This document shows, piece after piece, positions 29,705-39,510 of a DNA stretch of 64,000 nt. Position 1 is the first letter of the stretch. Each line of letters starts with the position of its first letter. The notes under the pieces are model-generated. The model ran no database searches. It worked only from the letters and a program-made list of their open reading frames with translations, and had not been told where the DNA came from. The translations under genes were made by a program, and so were the position numbers. This stretch comes from Anaerolineae bacterium (GTDB lineage Bacteria; Chloroflexota; Anaerolineae; B4-G1; SLSP01): assembly GCA_026645815.1 (NCBI GenBank), contig JAPKMR010000011.1, forward strand, positions 35,486 through 99,485. The letters run 5' to 3'.

Positions 29705-30676
29705 ATGGCTTTTTTCGATCTGCCGTTGGACGCCTTAAAAACCTATTCTCCGCCCCGCGAGGAGCCGGCGGATTTTGATGCCTTCTGGGCCAAGACGCTC
29801 GCCGAGGCGCGCGCCTACCCGCTTGCTCCGCGCTTTGAACCGGTGGACTATGGCTTACGCCAGCTTGAAACCTTCGACGTGACCTTTGCCGGCTACGGCG
29901 GACAGGCTGTGAAGGGCTGGTTGCTGCTCCCTCGCGAGCGCTCCGGGCCGCTGCCCTGTGTGGTGCAATATGTGGGCTACGGCGGCGGGCGCGGCTTTCC
30001 CGTTGAATGGCTGGTCTGGCCGAGCGTGGGTTACGCGCAGCTGGTGATGGATACCCGCGGACAGGGCAGTGCGTGGCGCTCCGGCGATACGGCCGATGTG
30101 GCTCCGGAGGGCATGTCGCCACACTATCCTGGCTTCATGACGCAGGGTGTGCTCGACCCGTATAGCTATTATTACCGCCGCGTCTTTGCGGATGCGGTGC
30201 GCGCGGTGGAAGCGGCGCGCGCGCATTCAGCGGTGGATGCGGGACGCGTGGCGATTGCGGGGGGCAGTCAGGGTGGGGGAATCACACTCGCAGTGAGCGG
30301 TCTCGTGCCCGATGTGGCGGCAGCGTTGCCCGATGTGCCCTTCCTGTGCCACTATCGCCGCGCGGTGGCGCTCACCGACCGCGATCCTTATCACGAGCTC
30401 ACTGCATATTGTCAGATTCACCGGGACAAGGTGGATACGGTGTTCCATACACTCTCGTATTTCGATGGGGTCAACTTTGCCGCACGTGCTGCGGCGCCTG
30501 CGCTTTTCTCGGTGGGCCTGATGGATGATATCTGCCCGCCCTCGACGGTGTACGCGGCCTACAATGTCTACGCTGGGCCTAAGGACATCCGCAACTACGC
30601 CTTCAACCAGCACGATGGCGGCGGAGCACACCACACCCTGGAGCAAATCCGCTATCTCGCTGCTTTGTGGGCGTAA
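29705..30676 (+). CDS. CE7-family acetyl esterase (acetylxylan esterase/cephalosporin-C deacetylase-like)
   Basis: [37 protein letters not shown] motif, GGSQGGG nucleophile elbow, [13 protein letters not shown]-terminal H in [10 protein letters not shown]. Confidence 0.9.
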   Translation: MAFFDLPLDALKTYSPPREEPADFDAFWAKTLAEARAYPLAPRFEPVDYGLRQLETFDVTFAGYGGQAVKGWLLLPRERSGPLPCVVQYVGYGGGRGFPVEWLVWPSVGYAQLVMDTRGQGSAWRSGDTADVAPEGMSPHYPGFMTQGVLDPYSYYYRRVFADAVRAVEAARAHSAVDAGRVAIAGGSQGGGITLAVSGLVPDVAAALPDVPFLCHYRRAVALTDRDPYHELTAYCQIHRDKVDTVFHTLSYFDGVNFAARAAAPALFSVGLMDDICPPSTVYAAYNVYAGPKDIRNYAFNQHDGGGAHHTLEQIRYLAALWA

Positions 30677-30725
30677 CGACGTGCTGACGTCAGCATGCTA
30701 GAGATTATCGGGAGGTCAATGATTA

Positions 30726-32876
30726 ATGCACAACCATCATGTCATAGAAGAAATCTTCGATCCACTGACTCTGCGCGCTAAGGAGACGTTGTTCACCCTT
30801 GGAAATGGCTATTTGGGGACGCGCGGCGCCTTTGAGGAAGGTTACCCCGGAGAGCAGGCGATGACGCTCATCCATGGGCTTTTCGATGACGCTCCTATCT
30901 TTCATACGGAGCTGGTGAACGCGCCTAACTGGATCCATCTCGTCGTTGTCATCGGTGGAGAGCGCTTTCGTATGGAACGCGGCGAGATTCTTGGGTACCG
31001 CCGCGAACTAGACCTGGCAACCGGTGTCTTGCGGCGCACTGTGCGCTGGCGCAGCCCCGCCGGGCACACTGTGGAGCTCGCTTTTGAACGCTTTGCCAGC
31101 CTTGCCGATGCCCACGTCCTCGGCGTGCGCTGCCGTCTTACCTCGGTGGATTATGCCGGACCGGTAGAATTGCGCGCCGGGTCGCCTGGCTTTGTGGAAA
31201 ACACTGGACTGCTGCACTGGGAATGGCGGGATCAGAACCGTCTGGGGGCTGGTGGTGTGTACATGGAATTGCAGACGCGCGGTTCCCGGCAGGCGCTGGG
31301 GATGGCGACAGCCCTGCAGGTCGAGGGCGCAACGCTCACAGTGCAAGATTGTGATTGGCAACCGACCGTAGTGGCGGCGCTGGAGATTAAACCAGGGCAA
31401 ACGCTCATCGCGGATAAGCTCGTGGCAATCTATACTGGGCGCGATGTTCCGGATGTGCGTGCAGCGGCGAGCTATAAACTGGAGACCGCGGTTGTCGCAG
31501 GCTACGAAGTGTTGCGCGCTGCGAACGATGCTGCCTGGGCCACAGAGTGGGAATCTGCGGATGTCACCATCGAGGGGGATGATGAGGCGGACCTGGCGCT
31601 GCGCTATAGTCTCTTCCAGCTGCTTATTGCTGCGCCGCGCAATGATGAGCGCGCAAGCATCCCGGCGAAAGGCTTGAGCGGGTGGGGCTATCGCGGTCAC
31701 GTGTTCTGGGACACTGAAATCTTCATGCTGCCTCTATTCACCCTGGCGCGCCCAGAGTTGGCCCGCAACATGCTTACCTATCGCTACCATACCCTGCCCG
31801 GTGCGCGGCGCAAAGCACAGGCAAGTGGCTACGAGGGTGCGATGTACGCCTGGGAGAGTGCTGAGACTGGCGATGAGACCACCCCGCGTTGGGTCCCCGG
31901 TCCGGAAGGTGGCCTCATCCGTATCTGGTGCGGCGACATTGAGCTGCATATCACCTCGGATGTGGCGTATGCCGTGATCCAGTATTGGCGTGCTACTGGC
32001 GATGATGCCTTCATGCGTGATTATGGCGCGGAGATTCTCCTGGATACCGCGCGCTTTTGGGGTGCGCGCGCGGAGTGGCATGCGGAATCGGAGCGTTATG
32101 AAATCAACGATGTGATTGGTCCTGATGAATACCATGACCACGTCAACAATAGCGCTTATACCAACCGTATGGCGGTGTGGAATTTGCAAACCGCATTGGA
32201 GGCCTTTGATTGGCTGAAAGTGCACGCGCCAACCAGGGCCGCGGAGCTGGAATGCGCGCTTGACCTGACCCCTTCGCGGTTGGAACACTGGCGCGATGTC
32301 ATCGCGCGGATGTTTGTGCCTCACGATCCGGAAACGGGGCTTATTGAGCAATTCGATGGCTTTTGGGGCCTCAAATCGGTCAATCTGGCGGATTACGAAC
32401 CACGCACCAAATCACTGCAATTCTTGTTGGGGATCGAAGAGACACAGGGTTACCAGATTCTTAAGCAGCCCGATGTCCTGATGCTTCTCTACTTGCTTGA
32501 ATCCGAGTACGACACGGAAACCATCAAGCGTAACTGGGACTATTACACTCCGCGCACCGACTTGACCTACGGTTCCTCTCTGGGACCCGGTATTCAGGCG
32601 GCGCTCGCGGCGCGCCAGGGGGATGTGGAAGCAGCTTACGCGCACTTTATTCATTCTGCGCGCACGGATTTGCAGGATGTGCGCGGTAACTCGCATGAAG
32701 GCATCCACGCTGCCACCGCCGGTGGAGTATGGCAAGCCGTCATCTTCGGCTTTGGTGGCATCCGCATCACCGAAGAGGGACTCACCGCCGCTCCACGTCT
32801 ACCACAGGGCTGGACGCGCCTGCGTTTCCGGTTGCATTATCACGATCAACCGGTGGATTTCGATTTGCGACCGTAG
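30726..32876 (+). CDS. Glycoside hydrolase family 65 protein (disaccharide phosphorylase-like)
   Basis: TLGNGYLGTRG, RHVFWDTEIFMLPLF, VIGPDEYHDHVNNSAYTNRMAVWNL, KQPDVLMLLYLL. Confidence 0.92.
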   Translation: MHNHHVIEEIFDPLTLRAKETLFTLGNGYLGTRGAFEEGYPGEQAMTLIHGLFDDAPIFHTELVNAPNWIHLVVVIGGERFRMERGEILGYRRELDLATGVLRRTVRWRSPAGHTVELAFERFASLADAHVLGVRCRLTSVDYAGPVELRAGSPGFVENTGLLHWEWRDQNRLGAGGVYMELQTRGSRQALGMATALQVEGATLTVQDCDWQPTVVAALEIKPGQTLIADKLVAIYTGRDVPDVRAAASYKLETAVVAGYEVLRAANDAAWATEWESADVTIEGDDEADLALRYSLFQLLIAAPRNDERASIPAKGLSGWGYRGHVFWDTEIFMLPLFTLARPELARNMLTYRYHTLPGARRKAQASGYEGAMYAWESAETGDETTPRWVPGPEGGLIRIWCGDIELHITSDVAYAVIQYWRATGDDAFMRDYGAEILLDTARFWGARAEWHAESERYEINDVIGPDEYHDHVNNSAYTNRMAVWNLQTALEAFDWLKVHAPTRAAELECALDLTPSRLEHWRDVIARMFVPHDPETGLIEQFDGFWGLKSVNLADYEPRTKSLQFLLGIEETQGYQILKQPDVLMLLYLLESEYDTETIKRNWDYYTPRTDLTYGSSLGPGIQAALAARQGDVEAAYAHFIHSARTDLQDVRGNSHEGIHAATAGGVWQAVIFGFGGIRITEEGLTAAPRLPQGWTRLRFRLHYHDQPVDFDLRP

Positions 32877-33160
32877 GGGCGGGGCTTGTCCCCGCCCTCT
32901 GCCGGGTAACCCCACATGACAGAATGGGGGGCGACCACAACGGGGTGGTGTGAACATGGGCGACCACGATTGTGACCGCGGGGCTTGTCCCCGCCCTCTG
33001 CCGGGTAAGCCCCATGACAGAATGGGGGGCGACCGTAACGGGGTGGTGTGAACATGGGCGACCACGATTGTGACCGCGGGGCTTGTCCCCGCCCTCTGAA
33101 CCCCACATGACAGAATGGGGGCGACCACAAACAGGGCGACCACGAGGGTCGCCCCTACCG
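32873..33160. repeat. Tandem palindromic intergenic repeat, about 98-99 bp unit, about 2.5-3 copies
   Basis: GGGGCTTGTCCCCGCCCTCTG starts at 32881, 32980 and 33078; outer GTAGGGGCG / CGCCCCTAC inverted repeats. Confidence 0.85.
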
Positions 33161-33312
33161 TGCGGCGCGTTGTCACAACATATCCCATCTATCTTTGCAA
33201 TGCGCGGTCCCCGGTTCGTTTTTCTGTTTTTCAGCTCTTGACAAGATAACATTTCTGGTGTACAATGTTACAAAGTTATACCAATGTGCCTCATGAGATA
33301 CCAAAGAGAGCG

Positions 33313-34800
33313 ATGATAGATCGCAATTCACCTATTCCGATTTACTATCAGCTGATGTGTTATTTCAAAGAGCTGATTGAGGTCGGCGACCTGCGTCCGG
33401 GGGACCGTTTGCCTACGGAAATGGAGCTGTGTGAGCAGCACCGTGTCAGTCGGGCTCCTGTGCGACGCGCCCTTACCGATCTGGCGCGCGAGGGTTATAT
33501 TTACCGGCGCGCGGGGCAGGGCACCTTCGTTGCCCACATCAACACTTCCCTTGATGAACAACTTGATCTCCGCATGGTCACGCACCATGATATCCGTTGG
33601 TTGGCGACCTTAGAGCAAGCGGTCTATCTGTGGAATCAACTGCATCCGGAGCAACGGGTACGGTTGAATCCGACCATCTCTTCACGTAATGATTTCCATC
33701 ATGTGCTACGCCGCTTGGTGGCGCAGGGTAAAGCACCTGATATTGCGCCCATGGATTATGTTTGGATTCATGATTATGCCGCGGGCGGCTATCTGGCTTC
33801 GCCTGAGGCGCTCGATGGTCGTTGGGCGCGACAACTTGGTGAAGGGCTGGAGCCATTGGTGCGCCAGGGTAACGAGATGGACGGACGCCTGTATGGCATT
33901 CCGGTGCAGGCGGATGTGACCGGGCTGTGGTATCGCCGGGATTGGTTTGAGCAGGCGGGGCTAACCCCTCCGCGCACCTGGCAAGAATGGTTGACGCTGC
34001 TTGATTACTTCGCCCGACCCGAGATCAAGCAGCGTTTTGGGCATCGTTATGTCACCGCTTTTCCGGTCAGCGAGCTCGGTGGCGAAGCCACTATCAATTT
34101 ACTGATTCCCTTTGTTTGGGGGGCGGAGTCGGTGGGCGCATCTGTTGGTGGGGCAGGCGGCACCCTGGAGGCGTTGTTGCCAGGCCTGCAGGAGGCGCTG
34201 CGGTTTTTGCGCGAGATTACCATTGACCGCCGGCAATATCTGCCTCCTGATATGGCGGATACGCCCTGGTGGGATTTTCCTCCCATGCTCTCACAGGGGG
34301 TGGTGCCGATGATTTTGGGCGGGACCTATGAATGGCCCCGTATCCAGGAGGACAGTGATTGGGAAGATGAGCGCGAGGTGAACCGGCATCTGGGCTTTGT
34401 TCCTGTTCCACGCCCGAGTCTGGAGGCGCCCGCGGTTTGTTCGTTGGGCGGCACCAGCTGGGCTATCATGGCACAGTCTCCCAATCATGATTTGAGTCTG
34501 GAGATTCTTAAACTGGCGGCTAGCCAGGAGCTTTCGGCGGAATTCTGCGCGGAGAACTTGCAGATTTCGCCGTTTCGCGCGGTCAACCAGCGGATTACCT
34601 CCTCACAGCATCCCTGGTTGACATTGATTGTTCCATTGATGCAATGTGCGCGTTTGCGTCCGCAACTGGTCAACTATGCACAGCTCTCACGGGTATTGCA
34701 GGATATGGTGTATCGAGCGTTATGGCAGGGCGTCGAACTTGAAGAAACCTTGTCCCATACCGCGCGTCTGTTGCGGGTGTTGGTGGGACAAGTCCATTGA
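33313..34800 (+). CDS. GntR-type HTH fused to ABC family-1 solute-binding (PBP type 2) domain; cytoplasmic-looking regulator
   Basis: MIDRNSPIPIYYQLMCYFKELIEVGDLRPGDRLPTEMELCEQHRVSRAPVRRALTDLAREGYIYRRAGQGTFV followed by SBP-like sequence (GRLYGIPVQADVTGLWYRRDWFEQAGLTPPRTWQEWL... GGTSWAIMAQSPN); no signal peptide. Confidence 0.88.
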   Translation: MIDRNSPIPIYYQLMCYFKELIEVGDLRPGDRLPTEMELCEQHRVSRAPVRRALTDLAREGYIYRRAGQGTFVAHINTSLDEQLDLRMVTHHDIRWLATLEQAVYLWNQLHPEQRVRLNPTISSRNDFHHVLRRLVAQGKAPDIAPMDYVWIHDYAAGGYLASPEALDGRWARQLGEGLEPLVRQGNEMDGRLYGIPVQADVTGLWYRRDWFEQAGLTPPRTWQEWLTLLDYFARPEIKQRFGHRYVTAFPVSELGGEATINLLIPFVWGAESVGASVGGAGGTLEALLPGLQEALRFLREITIDRRQYLPPDMADTPWWDFPPMLSQGVVPMILGGTYEWPRIQEDSDWEDEREVNRHLGFVPVPRPSLEAPAVCSLGGTSWAIMAQSPNHDLSLEILKLAASQELSAEFCAENLQISPFRAVNQRITSSQHPWLTLIVPLMQCARLRPQLVNYAQLSRVLQDMVYRALWQGVELEETLSHTARLLRVLVGQVH

Positions 34801-34895
34801 GTGTGGTTGTCTGCTGCCCCGTGGCGGCAGAGTTAGTAGTGGGTTGCAGCTCACAAAATTAAAACGTGACTGAAACACGACTGGTGTGAGGCGCA

Positions 34896-34914
34896 GAAAC
34901 CGCAAGGCGGTTTC
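34896..34914. terminator. Short hairpin 3' of the GntR-SBP gene
   Basis: GAAACCGC-AAG-GCGGTTTC. Confidence 0.4.
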
Positions 34915-35044
34915 CCTTACCGCTCACGGTGGTTCTCCGCCGGATAATGTGAAAGGGGGTGGTTAGCAGCTACAGAAAATAGGATTGCCTTGAAAGTGTG
35001 TTAACGGTTATACCCATTCTAGTATTCTCTTAGGAGGAGATCGT

Positions 35045-37087
35045 ATGAAGAAGCAACTGTTTACCGTGCTCGGTGCACTGATCGTGCTCTCGATGCTCCT
35101 GTCGGCTTGCGGCGGCGCCAAGACCCCTGAACCGACGGCAGTCCCGACCCAGGAAGCGACGCAGGCTCCTGTGGTGACCGATGAAGCCCCGGCGCCTTCG
35201 GCCTATAAGCAGGCTCCCATGCTCGATGCCATGGGCCTGCCTCCTGTTGAGGAGCGCTTGCCCGTGGCTGAGGACCTCGTGGTCATCACCCCCGTGGAAT
35301 CCGTCGGCAAGTACGGCGGCACCTGGAACGCAGTGACGTGGGATGTGGGCGGCGCTGGCAACATCAAGATGAAGCTCTACGACCCGCCCATCCGCTGGAA
35401 GCCCGATCTTACGGGTTATGAGCCGGGCTTGGCCGCCAAGATGCCCGAGTGGTCCGATGGTGGCAAGACCATCACCTTCACCTTCCGTCGTGGCGTCAAG
35501 TGGTCCGATGGCGCGCCATTCACTACCGCCGACCTGAAGTTCTGGTGGGAAGATATGGCGAAGAACGAGGACTATAAGTCGAGCAACGTGCCGTGGTACG
35601 CGCGCAACGCGGATGGCACTCCCATCACCATGGAATTCCCTGATGATGTGACTTGGGTCCTGCACTTTGACAAGCCCCAGTACATTATGCCCTACATCCT
35701 GGCCCAGGGTTTCTGGGAGTGGGAACCACTCATGAAGCCGGCCCACTACCTCAAGCAATATCACCCCAACTACGATGGCAAACCCGGCGAGGAGGGCTAC
35801 ACGGAACTCGATCAGATGGATCGCTGGTTCCTGACTCCTGGCTATCCCTGTTTGATGGCTTGGTGTGTCAAGGAATACAAGCCCGGCGAGTACTGGCTCC
35901 TTGAGCGCAACCCCTACTACTGGAAGGTTGATACCGAGGGCAATCAACTGCCTTACATTGACTATCTCCGTGTTGAGGCCGTTGAGGACTCCGAGGTTCG
36001 TCTGCTGCAGGTGGCGCAGGGTCGCTATGACTTGGTCTATCGCTACAACGGCAGCCCGACGGACATCCCCTTCCTCATGGAAAACGCTGAAGCAGGAGAC
36101 TTCCGCCTGGTTCCCGGTTGGATGAACGGTGCAGGCGCCTGGCCTGGACTCATCGTCAACCAGGACTATAACACCGCCATGGATTACGATCCGGCGACCG
36201 AGTCCGAAGAGGACAAGGAAATTCGCGCTCTCCTGCGCAACCACGATTTCATGGTGGGTCTGTCCTACGCGATGGACCGGAAGCGCGTTGTGGATGTGGT
36301 GTGGGAAGGCATCGGCGAGGGCAAGCAGGCGACCATCAGCCCGCAATCCCCGCACTTCACCAGCTCTGACGAGGGCAAGAAGGTCTTCGAAGAGTGGGCG
36401 AACGCTTATGCCGAGTACAGCCCTGAGAAAGCCATGGCTGCCTTCGATGCCGCCGGCTTTGTGGACGCCGATGGCGATGGCATTCGCGACCTGCCCAGTG
36501 GCAAGCCCTTCACCCTCATCCTGCAGCTGAACGACTGGAGCGCCGAGAAGATCAACACCGACTTCCTGAATGTCTACAAACTTAACCTCGAGGCGGTCGG
36601 CGTCAAGGTCCTGATTGATAACGCGATTGGCACTGCTGATGGCGGCACCAACCGGGATCACGGTCTCTTCATGGTCGCCACGACCCACATTTCAGAGCTT
36701 GACCTCTGGACTTACCCCGACTGGATCTTCCCGGTCCGTGGTGCAGGCGAGGGCACGCGTGCCTTCCCGAAACAGGGTCTGTACTATGCCTCTGGTGGTG
36801 AGCGCGGGTGGGAACCTGAACCTGGTAGCCCTGCGGCGAAGTTGCAGGATCTCTACCGCCAGGGTCTGGCTACAGAGGATGAGCTGGAACGGCACAAGAT
36901 CATCTGGGAAGCCGTGAAGATCTACGTCGAAGAAGGTCCCTTCGTTATCGGCGCAGGCGGCGACCAGCCCATGCCTGTGATAGCGAAGAACTACATGCGT
37001 AACATCTACGAATTCGGCGTGCTCGGTCCCTGGGCGCCTGGTACCCCCGGCAACACCCATCCTGAGCAGTTCTGGATGGATAAGTAG
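35045..37087 (+). CDS. ABC transporter substrate-binding lipoprotein (SBP family 5)
   Basis: Lipobox LLSAC, MPEWSDGGKTITFTFRRGVKWSDGAPFTTADLKFWWEDM. Confidence 0.92.
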   Translation: MKKQLFTVLGALIVLSMLLSACGGAKTPEPTAVPTQEATQAPVVTDEAPAPSAYKQAPMLDAMGLPPVEERLPVAEDLVVITPVESVGKYGGTWNAVTWDVGGAGNIKMKLYDPPIRWKPDLTGYEPGLAAKMPEWSDGGKTITFTFRRGVKWSDGAPFTTADLKFWWEDMAKNEDYKSSNVPWYARNADGTPITMEFPDDVTWVLHFDKPQYIMPYILAQGFWEWEPLMKPAHYLKQYHPNYDGKPGEEGYTELDQMDRWFLTPGYPCLMAWCVKEYKPGEYWLLERNPYYWKVDTEGNQLPYIDYLRVEAVEDSEVRLLQVAQGRYDLVYRYNGSPTDIPFLMENAEAGDFRLVPGWMNGAGAWPGLIVNQDYNTAMDYDPATESEEDKEIRALLRNHDFMVGLSYAMDRKRVVDVVWEGIGEGKQATISPQSPHFTSSDEGKKVFEEWANAYAEYSPEKAMAAFDAAGFVDADGDGIRDLPSGKPFTLILQLNDWSAEKINTDFLNVYKLNLEAVGVKVLIDNAIGTADGGTNRDHGLFMVATTHISELDLWTYPDWIFPVRGAGEGTRAFPKQGLYYASGGERGWEPEPGSPAAKLQDLYRQGLATEDELERHKIIWEAVKIYVEEGPFVIGAGGDQPMPVIAKNYMRNIYEFGVLGPWAPGTPGNTHPEQFWMDK

Positions 37088-37106
37088 TCGTTGCTGCTGA
37101 TGTTTT

Positions 37107-37141
37107 CCCTGTGGCGGGTGACATATCTGCCCGCCACAGGG
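37107..37141 (+). promoter_or_regulatory. Intra-operon hairpin between SBP and permease genes
   Basis: CCCTGTGGCGGG-11 nt-CCCGCCACAGGG then CAGTTTTG. Confidence 0.65.
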
Positions 37142-37344
37142 CAGTTTTGATCAAAGCGTTTTTGTGGCGGAAAAGTCGCTGCAAAAGCGTGGTCTTTTAT
37201 AGCGTAATTCAGGTTATGGTCAGCTGACCGGCGACCGGGGACAGCAGACGGTCTGGACCACAATCCCGGTCTCCGGTCTCCCGTCATCGGTCAGCCGAAT
37301 GTGTCCATTGGCTTAGCGGAAGTTTCTCTCTTAAGGAGGTAGCG

Positions 37345-38331
37345 ATGCTGTCGTATATCGCGAGACGGTTAGTCTATATGGTGATTATGATTATCCTCGT
37401 CTCCTTCGTCAGCTTCCTCATTATTGAATTGCCCCCAGGTGATTTCCTGACGATTAAGATCCAGCAGCTCCAATCCCGTGGCGATATGAGCGCTTTGTTG
37501 CGAATTGATGAGTATCGCGCGCGGTACAAACTTGATCAGCCCGTGCTCACGCGCTATTGGAACTGGATCACAAATTTCGTGAAGGGAGATTTTGGGGAGT
37601 CGTTCGAGTTTGAGCGTCCCGTGAAGGAGATTATTGGGCAGCGCGCACTGATGTCTATGCTGCTGGCGTTATCCAGTATCATCATCGTATGGTGCCTGGC
37701 GATACCTATAGGAGTCTACTCGGCAACCCACCAATATTCCCTGGGAGATCAAGTGGTCACCACGATCAGTTTTCTCGGGTTGGGTATGCCGGGTTTCTTG
37801 CTGGCGTTGCTGGTGCTCTTTTTCGCCATGATGGTGCTCAAGGTCGAGGTTGGCGGGCTTTTCTCGCGCGAATTCGCAGATGCTCCCTGGAGCCTGGCCA
37901 AGGTCTGGGACTTGCTCAAGCACCTCTGGATTCCGGCGTTGATCAGCAGCGTCACCGGCACCGCGGGCCTGGTCCGCATCATGCGCGGCAACCTGCTCGA
38001 GACTCTGGGGCAGCCCTTCGTGGAAGCGGCCCGTGCCCGTGGTCTCAAGAGCGGCGCGGTGACCTGGAAGCACGCTGTGCGCGTCGCCATCAACCCCCTT
38101 GTCGTTATCCTCACCTCTGAGGCGCTGCCCAGCATTGTGGCAGGCGATGCCCTCGTGGCGACGGTGTTGAACTTGCCTACGGTGGGCCCCTTGTTTGTCA
38201 CCGCGCTGAAGTCACAGGACATGTTCCTGGCGGGCACGGTTCTGATCTTCATCGTGCTGATGACGATGATTGGCACGTTGATTGGCGATCTCACCCTGGC
38301 GGCGCTTGACCCGCGCATCCGGCTGGATTAG
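37345..38331 (+). CDS. Opp/Dpp-type ABC transporter permease (OppB/DppB-like)
   Basis: MLSYIARRLVYMVIMIILVSFVSFLIIELPPGDF; EAA loop LGQPFVEAARARGLKSGAVTWKHAVRVAINPL. Confidence 0.92.
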   Translation: MLSYIARRLVYMVIMIILVSFVSFLIIELPPGDFLTIKIQQLQSRGDMSALLRIDEYRARYKLDQPVLTRYWNWITNFVKGDFGESFEFERPVKEIIGQRALMSMLLALSSIIIVWCLAIPIGVYSATHQYSLGDQVVTTISFLGLGMPGFLLALLVLFFAMMVLKVEVGGLFSREFADAPWSLAKVWDLLKHLWIPALISSVTGTAGLVRIMRGNLLETLGQPFVEAARARGLKSGAVTWKHAVRVAINPLVVILTSEALPSIVAGDALVATVLNLPTVGPLFVTALKSQDMFLAGTVLIFIVLMTMIGTLIGDLTLAALDPRIRLD

Positions 38332-38343
38332 GAGGTTACGGCA

Positions 38344-39498
38344 ATGGAAGAATCTCAAGTTACCCAAAATGTGCCTGAACCCGTCGAGAAAGCCAAGGGT
38401 CAAGAGCTCAGCCAGGCATACTGGAGCCTGGTGTGGTGGAAGTTCAAGAAGAACAAGCTCGCTATCGTCGGCGGCATTCTCATCCTTCTCTTCTATACCG
38501 TCTGTGGCTTGTTTCCGGAGTTCTTCGCTCCTTATCTGGTAGATTATCAATCGGACCACCTGGAGTCACGCCCGCAGCCGATCGTCTTCAAAAATATCGA
38601 AGGAGACTTCAGCCTGCGCCCCGCTGTTTACGGCACGACTCAAGAATTGGACTTGGTGGCGCGGCAGCGCACCTGGGTGGTGGATGAATCCCAGATTTAT
38701 CCGCTCTCGCTCTTTGTTAAGGGGCAGCCCTATAAGCTGTTGGGCCTGATTCCGGGGAGTATCCACTTGTTCGGTGTAAATACGGAGAAATATCCGGAAG
38801 CAACGATGTTCCTCTTTGGCACTGACCGGGTGGGCCGTGACATGCTCTCGCGCATTCTGTACGGTGGGCGCCTATCATTGCTGTTGGGCTTGGTGGGTCA
38901 GGCTTTGACCCTTGTCCTGGGCCTGGTGATGGGGGCGATTTCCGGCTATTACGGCGGTACGGTGGATATTCTGGTGCAGCGCTTGGTGGAATTTGTGGGC
39001 GCCTTCCCTGATATTCCACTCTTCATGGCGCTCGCGGCAGCGATCCCGGTTACGTGGTCGCCGATTGCCGTGTATTTCATGTTGACCCTGATTCTCGTTT
39101 TCATTCGCTGGGGTGGGTTGGCTCGGCAGGTGCGCGGGCTTATCCTCACTCTGCGCGAACGTGAGTATGTCCTGGCGGCGCAAAGCGCTGGCGCCAGCGA
39201 CCGGCGGATTATGTTCCGCCACCTGGTACCCGGCACCTTGAGCCATGTTATCGTCATCGCGACACTGATGATCCCCGGCATGATCCTCTCGGAGACCGCG
39301 CTATCCTGGTTGGGCCTGGGCCTGCGCCCGCCGCTCACCAGCTGGGGCGTCCTGCTTCAGGAGGTCAGTTCCGTGCGCGTGATCCGCTTCGCGCCGTGGA
39401 TGTTGATTCCGATCCCCTTCATTATTGTGGCCGTGTTGGCCTTCAACATGTTGGGCGACGGGCTGCGCGATGCCATGGATCCTTACGGTGGGCGGTAG
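38344..39498 (+). CDS. Opp/Dpp-type ABC transporter permease (OppC/DppC-like)
   Basis: FGTDRVGRDMLSRILYGGRLSLLLGLVG; EAA loop REREYVLAAQSAGASDRRIMFRHLVPG. Confidence 0.92.
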   Translation: MEESQVTQNVPEPVEKAKGQELSQAYWSLVWWKFKKNKLAIVGGILILLFYTVCGLFPEFFAPYLVDYQSDHLESRPQPIVFKNIEGDFSLRPAVYGTTQELDLVARQRTWVVDESQIYPLSLFVKGQPYKLLGLIPGSIHLFGVNTEKYPEATMFLFGTDRVGRDMLSRILYGGRLSLLLGLVGQALTLVLGLVMGAISGYYGGTVDILVQRLVEFVGAFPDIPLFMALAAAIPVTWSPIAVYFMLTLILVFIRWGGLARQVRGLILTLREREYVLAAQSAGASDRRIMFRHLVPGTLSHVIVIATLMIPGMILSETALSWLGLGLRPPLTSWGVLLQEVSSVRVIRFAPWMLIPIPFIIVAVLAFNMLGDGLRDAMDPYGGR

Positions 39499-39510
39499 GA
39501 GGAGGATGCA

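Noticed and set aside
32881-33120. Possible CRISPR array
   Set aside because: Period about 98 bp with the intervals between palindromes also conserved; no unique spacers and no cas genes.
35030-36688. 552-aa minus-strand ORF opposite the SBP gene
   Set aside because: Antisense shadow ORF of a strongly supported SBP gene in GC-rich DNA; no recognisable domain or start signals.
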